47,364 bases of DNA from Streptococcus sobrinus DSM 20742 = ATCC 33478. GTDB lineage: Bacteria > Bacillota > Bacilli > Lactobacillales > Streptococcaceae. Of this stretch, positions 36,736-46,160 are shown piece after piece. Position numbers and translations under genes: made by a program. Under the pieces are notes generated by a model. The model searched no databases and was not told where the DNA came from. It saw only the letters and a program-made list of their open reading frames with translations. Where the stretch lies: positions 1 to 47,364 of the forward strand of contig NZ_JMLC01000016.1 of NCBI RefSeq assembly GCF_000686605.1. The letters run 5' to 3'. Position 1 is the first letter of the stretch. Every line of letters starts with the position of its first letter.

Positions 36736-37986
36736 TCAGACCAACATATTATAAAGGCTTTCATTCCCGTGCAAGTTGATATAATTAGGGTCAAAGCCTG
36801 CCAAGCGATTGAGCAAACCATCATAATCACATTTATCAGACAAGGTCACCCCCACCAGACAAGGCCCCGTTCCCTTGGCGGCCCGCTTGATGTACTCGAA
36901 CCGAGTAATATCATCATGGGGACCCAAGATATTATTCACAAATTCCCGCAGAGCACCAGGCCTTTGAGGGAAGTTAACAACAAAATAATGCTTGATGCCA
37001 TCGTAAATCAGAGCTCTTTCTTCCATCTCCTGCATCCGGTTGATATCATTATTACCACCCGAGATGATGCAGACTAGGGTCTTACCCTTAATCTCATCCT
37101 TGAGTACCTCCAGAGCCGCAATTGACGCCGCCCCCGCAGGTTCAGCGATGATCCCTTGGCGGGAATACATATCAATCAAGGTTTCGGAAATCAGGCCCTC
37201 ATCGACACCAATCAACTGGTCAACTGTCCGTCGGGCCACTTCATAAGTCTTTTGGCCAACCTTCTGAACAGCAATCCCATCTGCAAACTTATCAATATGC
37301 TCCAACTTAACCGGATAGCCCTTATCAAAGGCAGCCCGCATACTACGGGCTCCATTGGATTCAACACCAATTACCCGAATGTCAGGCGATACGTCCTTCA
37401 TATAGGTGGCAACACCAGCAATCAGGCCTCCGCCGCCAACAGGTACGAGGATGCTGTCAAAATCAACCCCTTCGTCCTTAGCTTGTTCATAAATTTCGTA
37501 GGCAACTGTCCCCTGACCGGCCTGAACATTGTCATCATCAAAAGGAGGAATAAAGGTACGGCCCTGTGCCTTGGTAAACTCTTGAGCTGCTTGAGAGGAA
37601 GCATCAAAGGTGTCACCGACTAGCTGAATATCCACATAAGCCCCACCGAAGAACTTAACCTGTGTAATCTTTTGCTGAGGAGTCGTAATCGGCATAAAGA
37701 TCGTGGCCGAAATCTTCATTTCGTTACAAGTGTAAGCAACCCCTTGAGCATGATTCCCAGCTGAAGCACAGACAACGCCATTAGCCTTGTCTTCATCCGA
37801 CAGTTGGTGGATAGCATAATAGGCCCCCCGCAACTTAAAGGAACGAACCTTTTGCATATTTTCTCGTTTGAGGTAGATTGTGGCCTGATATTTTTCCGAC
37901 AGGTAGCGGTCAAATTCCAGCGGTGTCCGCTCAACCACATTTTTAAGGACCTCGTGAGCCTTGACAACATCAGTAGCTGTTAGCAT
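36736..37986 (-). CDS. ilvA: Threonine dehydratase (biosynthetic)
   Basis: A 416-residue PLP enzyme that deaminates threonine to 2-oxobutanoate, the first step to isoleucine. KRENMQKVRSFKLRGAYYAI holds the PLP lysine, GVVCASAGNHAQGVAYT and ILVPVGGGGLIAGVATYMK are the cofactor loops. The C-terminal part (about 335-416, HYFVVNFPQRPGALREFVNNIL) is a single ACT-like regulatory domain, shorter than the enterobacterial enzyme, as is usual in Firmicutes. The start is ATG 37986 with AAGGAG. A CodY-like box overlies its probable start of transcription. Confidence 0.95.
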   Translation of the reverse strand: MLTATDVVKAHEVLKNVVERTPLEFDRYLSEKYQATIYLKRENMQKVRSFKLRGAYYAIHQLSDEDKANGVVCASAGNHAQGVAYTCNEMKISATIFMPITTPQQKITQVKFFGGAYVDIQLVGDTFDASSQAAQEFTKAQGRTFIPPFDDDNVQAGQGTVAYEIYEQAKDEGVDFDSILVPVGGGGLIAGVATYMKDVSPDIRVIGVESNGARSMRAAFDKGYPVKLEHIDKFADGIAVQKVGQKTYEVARRTVDQLIGVDEGLISETLIDMYSRQGIIAEPAGAASIAALEVLKDEIKGKTLVCIISGGNNDINRMQEMEERALIYDGIKHYFVVNFPQRPGALREFVNNILGPHDDITRFEYIKRAAKGTGPCLVGVTLSDKCDYDGLLNRLAGFDPNYINLHGNESLYNMLV

Positions 37987-38011
37987 AAACTCTCCTTTTC
38001 CTTATTGTCTA

Positions 38012-38033
38012 AATTTTCTGTAGATTCATTATA
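38012..38033 (-). promoter_or_regulatory. ilvA -10 and CodY-like box
   Basis: On minus TGTTATAAT (extended -10, hexamer at 38033-38028) is followed directly by AATCTACAGAAAATT (38026-38012), 13 of 15 matches to the CodY consensus AATTTTCWGAAAATT. ilvA is a known CodY target in several streptococci. Confidence 0.65.
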
Positions 38034-38136
38034 ACATAAAAGCTAACTGAAATTAAGGGAATTCCAGAAATCATCAGGATAAGCAGAAAAAAGTTCTGAT
38101 TTTAGAAATTCCTCCTTCTTAGACTTGATAAAAAAT

Positions 38137-38193
38137 AAAAGCGAATAAGGTAGAATGCTGAATGGCAGAAAGCCAACTTAATTCGCTTTTTAT
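38137..38193 (-). terminator. perR terminator
   Basis: AAAAGCGAATAAG pairs with CTTAATTCGCTTTT, with one bulged base, followed by T-runs in both directions; about 45 bp after the perR stop. Confidence 0.75.
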
Positions 38194-38237
38194 AATTAGG
38201 GTTGAACTTTTATAAAGATGGGAGCCTCATTTGCATC

Positions 38238-38693
38238 CTAGCCTCTTTCCTTAGCCTGACAATCAGGACAAAGACCATAGAGCATAACCTGACTGCGGGT
38301 CACCTTATAGCCCGTCTGCTGACTAGCTTCCTGGTACATATCCCGCAAATCGCCATCTAAGAAATCAGTAATCTTGCCACATTTCTCACAGGCAATGTGA
38401 ACCTCATGGTGGCCCAGAAAATCATAACAGGTCGTACTGTAGTTGCAGAGCTTGAGCTCCGTCACAAAACCCTCATCAACCAAAACCTTGAGATTATTAT
38501 AAACTGTGGCCAAACTCATGCTTGGAAAATCTGGCAGCAAATCCTCATAAATCATCTCGGCACTTGGATGACTTTTGGTAGCAATCATGTAACGGATGAT
38601 AGCCTTGCGGGTTTCTGTAATCCGAATATGCTTGCTTCTCAGATGCTCCAGAACAGTCTCATATGCTTCCAAAGCCATGCGATCTTTTTCCAT
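38238..38693 (-). CDS. perR: PerR-like Fur-family metal-dependent repressor
   Basis: 151 residues. The winged helix (HIRITETRKAIIRYMIATKSHPSAEMIYEDL and PSMSLATVYNNLKVLVDEGFV) and C-terminal dimer domain are of the Fur family. GHHEVHIACEKCGKITDF and GLCPDCQ hold the regulatory metal ligands and two CxxC structural zinc pairs. PerR senses peroxide through metal-catalysed oxidation of its His ligands, derepressing oxidative-stress and metal genes. Its place beside polA is as in S. pyogenes. I chose ATG 38693 with GGGAGG five bases before it over a GTG at 38699. Zur or Fur remains possible. Confidence 0.88.
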   Translation of the reverse strand: MEKDRMALEAYETVLEHLRSKHIRITETRKAIIRYMIATKSHPSAEMIYEDLLPDFPSMSLATVYNNLKVLVDEGFVTELKLCNYSTTCYDFLGHHEVHIACEKCGKITDFLDGDLRDMYQEASQQTGYKVTRSQVMLYGLCPDCQAKERG

Positions 38694-38719
38694 CGCCACC
38701 TCCCATTTTCTCTAGTCTT

Positions 38720-39055
38720 ATCTCAACGAAAATCAAAAGTCGGAAGGAGCATAGACCTCAGCCTCTAAAGTAACTGATGTCGCAATAGGTGACTGCTGTC
38801 TTGATATCATCTCGTGATACAGCAGACAGATAGCCACCCTTGCTGGGAGGTCAACGAAGATTTGATTGTCAAAGTCCTTCTGTCCTACTCCCTAACGGCA
38901 ATCTCTATAGCGATGTCCTAGCTCGCTCACTAATTCAGGTAAAATAGGAAAACGACCATTCTATCTGAGTGTCGCCTGTTATCCGAACTGCAGGTAGTGC
39001 TAAGGTACGGCAACGTGAGTTAAGGACGGATCTTTTGATTTTCGAAGAGTCTTAT
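38720..39055. repeat. BOX-like element, long form
   Basis: One end reads TCTCAACGAAAATCAAAA and the other TTTTGATTTTCGAAGAGTC, with CTGCAGGTAGTGC and GTACGGCAACGTGAGTTAA near the second. GGCAATCTCTATAG (38897-38910) belongs to the shared hairpin core. There is no gene in 38700-39213. Confidence 0.65.
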
Positions 39056-39213
39056 TTATTCTCATTATAGCACAAACTACTACTAGGTCTCTAAAAGAGC
39101 GCTGTTTGAGGGAAGAATAAGGTCTGAGCACTAACGTGCTTGACCTTAAAGGCCAGCCACTAAAGTTGGACTGGCGATTTTCCTTACTAACTCCCTTTAA
39201 TTAGGGATACCGC

Positions 39214-39654
39214 TCAAGCATCAGAGCCTAGGAGGCGGTTGTATTCAATCTTGATGCAACGATTCATGACAATCTGATCACGCCCAGACTGGCGTAAAAA
39301 TTCTTCAGCATCCTGAGCTTCCAAGCCCAATTGAGCCCAGAAAACACGGGCATCCGTTTGAACAAAATCACGGGCCACATCAATCAAAAATTCACTGCGT
39401 CTGAAGACATCCACAATATCAATAGGAACTGGAATATCCTGCAAGGAAGCATAGACCGTCTGCCCCAAAATTTCTTGACCGACCAGCTTGGGATTGACAG
39501 GAATAATCTGATAACCAGCCTCCTGCAGAATCTGGGCCACCTTATAGGCAGCTGTTTCAATTCGATTGGAGAGACCGACGACCGCAATGATCTTTGCTTC
39601 TTGCAGATAGGATTTGATGGTGGCATCACTAGGATTTTTAAAGTGATAGGTCAT
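39214..39654 (-). CDS. CoA-binding (YccU-type) protein
   Basis: 146 residues. A Rossmann-like CoA-binding domain is shown by AKIIAVVGLSNRIETAAYKVAQILQEAGYQIIPVNPKLVGQEILG and VDVFRRSEFLIDVARDFVQTDARVFWAQLGLEAQDAEEFLRQSG. Function of this small stand-alone class is not settled. It starts at ATG 39654 with AGGAGG upstream, between polA and perR, as in related streptococci. Confidence 0.88.
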   Translation of the reverse strand: MTYHFKNPSDATIKSYLQEAKIIAVVGLSNRIETAAYKVAQILQEAGYQIIPVNPKLVGQEILGQTVYASLQDIPVPIDIVDVFRRSEFLIDVARDFVQTDARVFWAQLGLEAQDAEEFLRQSGRDQIVMNRCIKIEYNRLLGSDA

Positions 39655-39802
39655 AAGAACCTCCTTTATAAGCTACTAGGCCCTTATAACAACTCAAAGA
39701 ATTTTAAGAAAATCATTGGGGCTACTGCAGCTAGATGGTTGTATCAAATTTTACAGAGTGGCAGACAGATTCAGTTTTTGAATATCATTAATTAGTATTG
39801 AC
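39655..39802. repeat. Short repeat upstream of the CoA-binding gene
   Basis: The stretch AACTCAAAGAATTTTAAGAAAATCA at about 39692-39716 is nearly the same as 2639-2662 (one or two changes), and shorter matches occur near 19850. It lies just before the AGGAGG of the next gene, as the family C copy does for yidC. No gene. Confidence 0.55.
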
Positions 39803-42439
39803 TTATTTAGCCTCATACCAAGTCTTTCCGGAATTTTCATCTGCCAGAAGGGGAACAGCCAGCACAATAGCTGATTCCATGGTCTTCTTGACCAGTTTCT
39901 TAATGGCAGACAGTTCTGCATTGGGCACTTCCAAAACAATTTCATCATGCACCTGCAAAAGCATCTTGGTCTTAAAGCTGCCTGCTTCCAGAGCCTGATC
40001 CAGATTAATCATAGCAATCTTGAGAATGTCAGCGGCACTCCCTTGGATTGGGGAATTGATAGCTGTCCGCTCTGCAAAATTACGAATATTGAAGTTGCGT
40101 GAGTTGATATCTGGCAAGGTCCGTCGGCGTTTAAAGAGGGTCTCAACATAGCCCTTGTCCTTGGCCTCACGGACCACTCGCTCCATATAATCCTTGATAC
40201 CAGGGAAGCGTTCAAAGTAGGTGGCGATATAATTCTTAGCCGCCTTTCGGCTAATGCCTAAATTTTGAGATAGGCCGTAGTCCGAAATACCATAAACAAC
40301 GCCGAAGTTGACTGCCTTGGCATTGCGGCGGTCATTCGGTGTGACATCCTCAGGTCTAGCAATATTGAAAACTCGCATGGCTGTCGCCGTGTGAATATCC
40401 TCTCCATTTTTAAAGGCAGCAATCAGATGCTCATCTCCTGAAATATGAGCCAGCACTCGCAGCTCAATTTGCGAGTAGTCCGAGCTAAGCAGGACACTAT
40501 CCTCCCATTCAGGTGTGAAGGCCTTACGAATCAGCCGTCCCTGCTCCAGCCGAACGGGAATATTTTGCAGGTTGGGATCAACACTGGAAAGCCGTCCAGT
40601 CTGGGTCAAATCTTGCAAGTAACGAGTATGGATCTTTCCATCATCCAAGATAAAGTCTTGCAAGCCAACTACATAGGTAGATTGCAATTTTGCAATTTGC
40701 CGATATTCGAGAATCTTAGCCACAATCGGAGCATGAGGAGCTAGACGTTCCAGAACATCAACAGCTGTTGAATAACCTGTCTTGGTCTTCTTGGTCATGG
40801 AAGTAGGTAGGCCCATCTCTTCAAAAAGAATGGTCCCTAGCTGTTTAGGTGAATTGATGTTGAACTCCTGACCAGCCATATCATAGATTTCCTGGGTCAA
40901 AGCATCCAAGGTCACCTGGTTTTCTACTTCCATATCCTTGAGGGTCTGGCGATTGACCTTGATGCCAGTAATTTCCATCTTAGCTAGGACATTAGCCAGA
41001 GGCAATTCCATATCAAAGAGCAGGTCGGACTGGCCATGCTCAGCCAATTTTTCCTTGAGAACTGGTTCGGTCTCCACTAGGACCTGCAACTTGGTTGCCA
41101 GGTGTTGGAAGAGAACTTGGTCCTCAGGCACAGCCTTCTTGGCCCCCTTGCCATAGACTTCTACATCCTTGGCTAGTGGGGTCTGTCCATAGAGGCTGGC
41201 TATGGTAGAAAGCTCATTGTCTTCCACCGTTGACAGCAGATATTTAGCCAAGCGACTATCAAAATCAGCCGTCGGCAAGTCAATGCCCAAGTGGCTGAGG
41301 AGAACCTTGGCCCGCTTGAAATCATAGGTCTTGATTGGTTGAGAAAGATCCTTAAGAAAGAGGGAATCCTTGAGCAAATCTAAGTTCTTGCTGACATAAA
41401 TAGCCTTTTCATTACCCCAAGCAAAGGCCAAAATGTCCTCGCGGTGGTAATTATCATTGAAAACCTCAAAATAGAAAAATTGGTCTGGGCCAAACATTGT
41501 GGCTTCTAATTTCTCAACATGCTGATAGTTGATTTGAACCTGATTGACCTCTTCTTCTCTGAGACCTAAGCCAGCCTTAAGCTGTTTGAAATCCATTTCA
41601 TCATAGAACTGAGCCAGCTCCTTCACGTGGGGTCCTTGATAAAGGGTATCATCCAAACCAATCTTTATCGGCGACTGGGTATTAATGGTCGCTAGGGTCT
41701 TGGACATAAAGGCCTGTTCCCTATCATTAATAAGGTTCTCCTTCATCTTAGACGGCTTGAAGCTGTCGATATGATCGTAAATGGCTTCCAAACTACCGTG
41801 CTCTAACAGGAGCTTGAGCCCCGTCTTCTCACCAATCTTAGTCACACCAGGAATATTATCCGACTTATCCCCCATCAGAGCCTTGAGGTCAATAAACTGG
41901 GTCGGCGTAATCCCCATTTTATCCATCAGGTGCTGGGGCGTATATTCCTCAAATTCCGCCACACCCTTGCGGGAAATTTCCACGACTGTATTGTCATCAG
42001 CCAGCTGAATCAGGTCCTTGTCCCCGCTGACAATGGTTACATCAAACTCTCCATTTTCAGCCAATTTGTCCAAGGTACCGATAATATCGTCGGCTTCGTA
42101 ATTTTCTAAATCATAGTAGGCAATCCCCAGATGGTCCAACATTTCCCGAATATAAGGAAACTGCTCGCGGAACTCATCTGGGGTCTTGTCTCGACCGCCC
42201 TTGTAATCGGCGTACATCTCCGTCCGAAAAGTGGTCTTGCCCGCATCAAAAGCTACCAAGACATGAGTCGGTTCAATCCGCTTCATCATGTGATCCAACA
42301 TGAGGTGAAAACCATAGATGGCATTGGTATGCAGACCTACAGGATTTTTAAACCGATCAATCTGATTATAGAGGGCAAAAAATGCCCGAAAAGCGATAGA
42401 TGAACCATCAATCAATAGTAATTTATTCTTATTAGCCAT
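39803..42439 (-). CDS. polA: DNA polymerase I
   Basis: An 878-residue family A polymerase for repair and RNA primer removal. The N-terminal 5'-3' exonuclease (about 1-290) holds LLIDGSSIAFRAFFAL and VSGDKDLIQLADD. The middle proofreading domain lacks the DxE motif, so 3'-5' exonuclease is probably lost, as in other streptococci. The polymerase domain has motif A LLSSDYSQIELRVLAH, motif B RRNAKAVNFGVVYGISDYGLS and motif C LQVHDEIVLE. I chose ATG 42439. An extended -10 TGGTATAAT ends six bases upstream and there is no good Shine-Dalgarno, so the mRNA may be leaderless. Confidence 0.95.
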   Translation of the reverse strand: MANKNKLLLIDGSSIAFRAFFALYNQIDRFKNPVGLHTNAIYGFHLMLDHMMKRIEPTHVLVAFDAGKTTFRTEMYADYKGGRDKTPDEFREQFPYIREMLDHLGIAYYDLENYEADDIIGTLDKLAENGEFDVTIVSGDKDLIQLADDNTVVEISRKGVAEFEEYTPQHLMDKMGITPTQFIDLKALMGDKSDNIPGVTKIGEKTGLKLLLEHGSLEAIYDHIDSFKPSKMKENLINDREQAFMSKTLATINTQSPIKIGLDDTLYQGPHVKELAQFYDEMDFKQLKAGLGLREEEVNQVQINYQHVEKLEATMFGPDQFFYFEVFNDNYHREDILAFAWGNEKAIYVSKNLDLLKDSLFLKDLSQPIKTYDFKRAKVLLSHLGIDLPTADFDSRLAKYLLSTVEDNELSTIASLYGQTPLAKDVEVYGKGAKKAVPEDQVLFQHLATKLQVLVETEPVLKEKLAEHGQSDLLFDMELPLANVLAKMEITGIKVNRQTLKDMEVENQVTLDALTQEIYDMAGQEFNINSPKQLGTILFEEMGLPTSMTKKTKTGYSTAVDVLERLAPHAPIVAKILEYRQIAKLQSTYVVGLQDFILDDGKIHTRYLQDLTQTGRLSSVDPNLQNIPVRLEQGRLIRKAFTPEWEDSVLLSSDYSQIELRVLAHISGDEHLIAAFKNGEDIHTATAMRVFNIARPEDVTPNDRRNAKAVNFGVVYGISDYGLSQNLGISRKAAKNYIATYFERFPGIKDYMERVVREAKDKGYVETLFKRRRTLPDINSRNFNIRNFAERTAINSPIQGSAADILKIAMINLDQALEAGSFKTKMLLQVHDEIVLEVPNAELSAIKKLVKKTMESAIVLAVPLLADENSGKTWYEAK

Positions 42440-42445
42440 GCTCTT

Positions 42446-42454
42446 ATTATACCA
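42446..42454 (-). promoter_or_regulatory. polA extended -10, next to the start codon
   Basis: TGGTATAAT on minus (hexamer 42451-42446). Six bases separate it from ATG 42439, so transcription would begin at or near the A of ATG. The -35 region (ACTTAT) is poor. Confidence 0.5.
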
Positions 42455-42582
42455 CAGAACCCCCATTGATAAGTGAGCCCAAGTAGGTTCAGCTAATACT
42501 CATTTAAATTCAAAATAGCAGTTGTTACAAAGAATATCCACTGTTTTAATCTCAGTTTATGTAAACAGAATAGACAAATTGG

Positions 42583-42980
42583 GATACTTTCGCCCTTGTG
42601 GTATTATTCGTAACAGTTGCGCTGTTACGAATAACGGAAATTTTGAGACCCTTAATAGAGGCTCATCTTAAGCAATGAAACTCCGGAGGAGGTTGCTTGC
42701 ATCCGCCCTTTTTAACGATATTTCATTTTCAACATCGATGCTATTTTGAAAATGGAATGAGTAGGGTGGCTAGGAACTCGCTTTAGCGATTACCCTAGTT
42801 TATCAGTGACTTTTAATTACTAATACTCTTCTAAAATCAAAAAGATACTTCGTTAACTCACTTTGCCGTACGTCAGTACTGTCTGCAGTTCGTTGCCTCG
42901 TCTGTTTTTGATTTTCATTGAGCATAATAAACTGGCTAGGGTAGAAAGTATCAAAATTGAAAGTTCTGATTTTAAATCAG
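42583..42980. repeat. Family B repeat with a BOX-like element inserted in it
   Basis: GATACTTTCGCCCTTGTGG opens a family B unit like those at 23805 and 25471, continuing with TTGCTTGCATCCGCC and TTTATCAGTGACTTTTAAT. There it is interrupted at about 42832 by TAATACTCTTCTAAAATC... ...GATTTTCATTGAGCATAA (about 95 bp, BOX-like), after which AAACTGGCTAGGGTAGAAAGTATC resumes family B. The flanks match the uninterrupted copy at 24240-24290. Confidence 0.75.
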
Positions 42981-43187
42981 TATAAACCCACAGCAGCCCA
43001 GACCAACGAACCCTTGTACAGCAAAGTACCACCAGAGAAAGTTGATACCCTTAAAAACAAAAAAGAAGAGGCTCAGACTAGACTGAACCACTTCTCGGAG
43101 ATTATGAAAAAGAAAAGTTTATTTAGGATGACTATAGTATAACCAGAGCTACTTAAATAGCACTTAAATTCTTAACTTAATTCTCTA
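42981..43187. other. Intergenic region between the repeat and opuABC
   Basis: About 200 bp with no credible gene; the short frame at 42957-43142 lacks a ribosome binding site and overlaps the repeat. Confidence 0.4.
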
Positions 43188-43220
43188 AAAAATCAACCTC
43201 ACACATGAAAGGTTGATTTA
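43188..43220 (-). terminator. opuA operon terminator
   Basis: On minus AAATCAACCT pairs with AGGTTGATTT around a 10-base loop, followed by TTTT; directly after the opuABC stop. Confidence 0.85.
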
Positions 43221-43226
43221 AAGTAC

Positions 43227-44963
43227 TTATTTAGACCACTCGGCTACTTGACTCTTATGATTTTTAATCCATTTTTGTGCAGCCTTTTCTGGAGAAGTTC
43301 CTTTATTGATGTCTAGCATAACAGATTCCATATCACTAGAACTCCAATGGAAGTTATTAATAAGTTTATAGGCACCTGGATTCTCATCCTTAAGTCCCTT
43401 CTTAGCAATAGTGTGAATATTTTCAGACTTACCAAAGACACCTTTAGGATCCTTTAGAAATTTCAAGTCATACTTAGCAAACATCCAGTGAGGTTTCCAG
43501 GCCGTTATAACAATCTCATCCTTGTTCTTAATCGCCTGCTCCAGACTGGTAGTCATAGCACCCGTTGATGAGGAGGAAACTTTCCAGCTGGACAAATTAG
43601 AGTATTCCTTCTGCGCTTTTTCAGCACCAGACATAATTCCAGCACCCGGTTCAATACCTGTAATCGTTGAATCCGCTTGATCTGAAAGATCCTCAATGGA
43701 ATTAACATCCTTCATATAAGAAGGAACGGCTAAACCAAGTTTAGTTCCCTTGAGATTCACACCAAGATCATCCAATTGCCCCTTATACTTGTCATATTGA
43801 GCTTTGTGAGTAGCTGGCAGCCAAGCTGAAACAGAAGCGTCAACGCTGCCATCAGCAACTGACTTCCAAGCAACTGCATTGTCCAAAGGTTTAATGTCAA
43901 CATCATAACCTTCTTGCTTCAGTGCCTCGGCTAAAACATTAGTCGAAGCAACTTCCGAATCCCATTCTACATAAGCTAGAGTAACCTTTTCCTTATGGGA
44001 GCCCGTATGACTGACAACCGCTTGAGTAATCCCTGTAGCCAGAAAGGCTAGGATCAAAGCAGGAGCCAACCATTTCTGCCATTTAGGTTTGTTGGCTTGT
44101 TTTTGACCGACTGGTGCATTCAATTTTTGAGTAAAGCGGTCAATGATGATGGCCAAAATAACCAGAGCCAAACCATTGACAAAACCATTACCAATTTCAG
44201 CGTGCTGCAAGGCTGAAAGGACACCGTTACCGAGACCAGGAGCTCCAATCATAGAAGCAGTCACTACCATGGATAGAGACAGCATGATAGTCTGGTTAAT
44301 CCCAGCCATAATCGTGTTTTTAGCGAGTGGCAATTCAACACCGAAGAGCTTCTGCTGACTGGTACTACCAAAGGCATCGGAAGCTTCAACTAATTCAGTA
44401 GGAATTTCTCGAATTCCAAGATTGGTCATTCGTACCGTTGGAGGCAAAGCAAAGATAACAGAGGCAAAAACCCCCGGTACCATGCCAATACCAAAGAAAG
44501 CAACCGCCGGAATCAAATAAACAAAAGCCGGCATAGTTTGCATAAAGTCCAGAATAGGGTTGATAACCTTCTTAGCCGTCTCATTCTTAGCCATCCAAAT
44601 TCCCAGCGGAATCCCGATCAAAATCGAAATCAAACTGGATAAAAGAACTAAGGTGAAGGTATTAATTAAATCTCCCCAAAGCTCCTGATTATAAATATAG
44701 AGCAAACCAATAGCTGTTAAAATCGTAAAGCTCCATTTTTTGGAAATCAGGTAAGCCAAAGCCACAATGAGAAGCATTAAAATCCAAGGATTGATGAAAG
44801 TCAAGGTACTGGAAATAAATCCCATAAGACCATCACCAATGATTTTCAGAACACTAAAGAGACCTGAGAAAGTTTTAGTCAGCCAGTCAACAAAAGAATC
44901 CATATAGTTAGAAATTGGTAATTTCCCAATCCCTGCTAATAATAAGCTTTCCAAATTTCTCAC
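43227..44963 (-). CDS. opuABC: Glycine betaine/proline ABC transporter, fused permease and substrate-binding protein
   Basis: 578 residues. The first half is a permease: several membrane segments, with IGIPLGIWMAKNETAKKVINPILDFMQTMPAFVYLIPAVAFFGIGMVPG and the EAA-type loop ELVEASDAFGSTSQQKLFGVELPLAKNTIMAG. The C-terminal part from about residue 315 is a glycine-betaine-binding domain (KVTLAYVEWDSEVASTNVLAEALKQEGYDVDIK; DGSVDASVSAWLPATH; TAWKPHWMF, with Trp residues for the betaine cage). It imports osmoprotectants during salt stress, as in lactococcal OpuA. GTG 44963 follows the opuAA stop with no gap. Confidence 0.94.
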   Translation of the reverse strand: MRNLESLLLAGIGKLPISNYMDSFVDWLTKTFSGLFSVLKIIGDGLMGFISSTLTFINPWILMLLIVALAYLISKKWSFTILTAIGLLYIYNQELWGDLINTFTLVLLSSLISILIGIPLGIWMAKNETAKKVINPILDFMQTMPAFVYLIPAVAFFGIGMVPGVFASVIFALPPTVRMTNLGIREIPTELVEASDAFGSTSQQKLFGVELPLAKNTIMAGINQTIMLSLSMVVTASMIGAPGLGNGVLSALQHAEIGNGFVNGLALVILAIIIDRFTQKLNAPVGQKQANKPKWQKWLAPALILAFLATGITQAVVSHTGSHKEKVTLAYVEWDSEVASTNVLAEALKQEGYDVDIKPLDNAVAWKSVADGSVDASVSAWLPATHKAQYDKYKGQLDDLGVNLKGTKLGLAVPSYMKDVNSIEDLSDQADSTITGIEPGAGIMSGAEKAQKEYSNLSSWKVSSSSTGAMTTSLEQAIKNKDEIVITAWKPHWMFAKYDLKFLKDPKGVFGKSENIHTIAKKGLKDENPGAYKLINNFHWSSSDMESVMLDINKGTSPEKAAQKWIKNHKSQVAEWSK

Positions 44964-46160
44964 CTACCCTTCTACTTCAATACCCTGTTTGGTAAGGGCT
45001 TCAATCACACGACCCTTGATAATAACACCAACAGGACGCTTATTTTCATTCAAAACAGCAATCGGAGCTGCTGAGTCATAAATCAAAGGCAGAATATCCG
45101 TCAACACCATATCCTGAGGCACAGTCCGAATATTAGGATCAACAACATCAGCCAGTTTCTTGCCTGCCTTACGAGCATCATAAGCTGCATCAGCAGAAAT
45201 AACCCCTAAAAGCTGCCGTTTCCGATTGGTAGCAACCAACATGGACACTTCTTCTACATCCATCCGCTTCAGAGCTACATTAGGGCCGTCACTGTCAACA
45301 TTTGCAGTAATTGGCTTAATCATAATATTTTGAGCCGTTAATACTTTAGAGCGATCGACATCTTCAACAAACTCTCGAACAAAATCATTGGCTGGTTGGG
45401 TCAAGATTTCTTCACCCGTACCAATTTGCATGATTTGGCCATCCTTCATCAGAGCGATTCTGTCACCAATCCGCAAGGCTTCATTAAGATCATGAGTGAT
45501 AAAGATAATAGTCTTTTGAACTCGATCTTGTAAATCCAAGAGCTCATCCTGCATCTCCTTACGAATCAAAGGATCCAAGGCAGAGAAGGCTTCGTCCATC
45601 AAAAGAATATCAGGATCATTAGCCAGAGCCCTAGCCAAACCAACCCGTTGTTGCATCCCACCGGATAACTGATCAGGATATTGATCTTTAAAAGGCAATA
45701 AGTTCGAATTATCCAAGGCTTGTTCAGCCGATTTTTCTCTTTCCTCCTTAGGAACTCCTCGTAATTCCAAGCCATACTCGGTGTTTTCCAAAATCGTCTT
45801 ATGCGGAAAGAGACCAAAATTCTGAAATACCATATTAACAGAGTGACGGCGAATCTCACGCAGCTCATTGGCAGTCATTTCAGAAACATCTTGACCATTG
45901 ATTTCAATGGTACCAGAAGAGGGTTCGATTAGACGGTTAATCAAACGAATCAAGGTTGACTTTCCGCTTCCTGATAGCCCCATGATAACAAAGACTTCAC
46001 CTTCTTGAACCTCAAAATTAGCATCATAAACACCGACTGTACAACCGGTTTTCTCTAAAATTTCGGTCTTACTTTTTGCCTCTTTGACCATCTGTAAAGC
46101 AGCTTTCCGCTTTTTTCCAAAAATCTTGGTCAAATGACTAACTTTTAAAATTGTCCCCAT
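44964..46160 (-). CDS. opuAA: Glycine betaine/proline ABC transporter ATP-binding protein
   Basis: 398 residues. The ABC domain has Walker [10 protein letters not shown], signature [15 protein letters not shown], Walker [14 protein letters not shown] and His in [10 protein letters not shown]. The C-terminal portion (about 270-398) holds two CBS domains, which in OpuA sense ionic strength and, in some, c-di-AMP. ATG 46160 has AAAGGA upstream. An extended -10 TGGTATAAT near 46230 on minus may be the operon promoter. It forms an operon with opuABC, and the next genes (polA, CoA-binding, perR) match the S. pyogenes order. Confidence 0.95.
   Translation of the reverse strand: MGTILKVSHLTKIFGKKRKAALQMVKEAKSKTEILEKTGCTVGVYDANFEVQEGEVFVIMGLSGSGKSTLIRLINRLIEPSSGTIEINGQDVSEMTANELREIRRHSVNMVFQNFGLFPHKTILENTEYGLELRGVPKEEREKSAEQALDNSNLLPFKDQYPDQLSGGMQQRVGLARALANDPDILLMDEAFSALDPLIRKEMQDELLDLQDRVQKTIIFITHDLNEALRIGDRIALMKDGQIMQIGTGEEILTQPANDFVREFVEDVDRSKVLTAQNIMIKPITANVDSDGPNVALKRMDVEEVSMLVATNRKRQLLGVISADAAYDARKAGKKLADVVDPNIRTVPQDMVLTDILPLIYDSAAPIAVLNENKRPVGVIIKGRVIEALTKQGIEVEG

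Noticed and set aside
42957..43142. Small plus-strand frame between polA and opuABC
   Set aside because: It begins inside a repeat, lacks a ribosome site and has no recognisable features.
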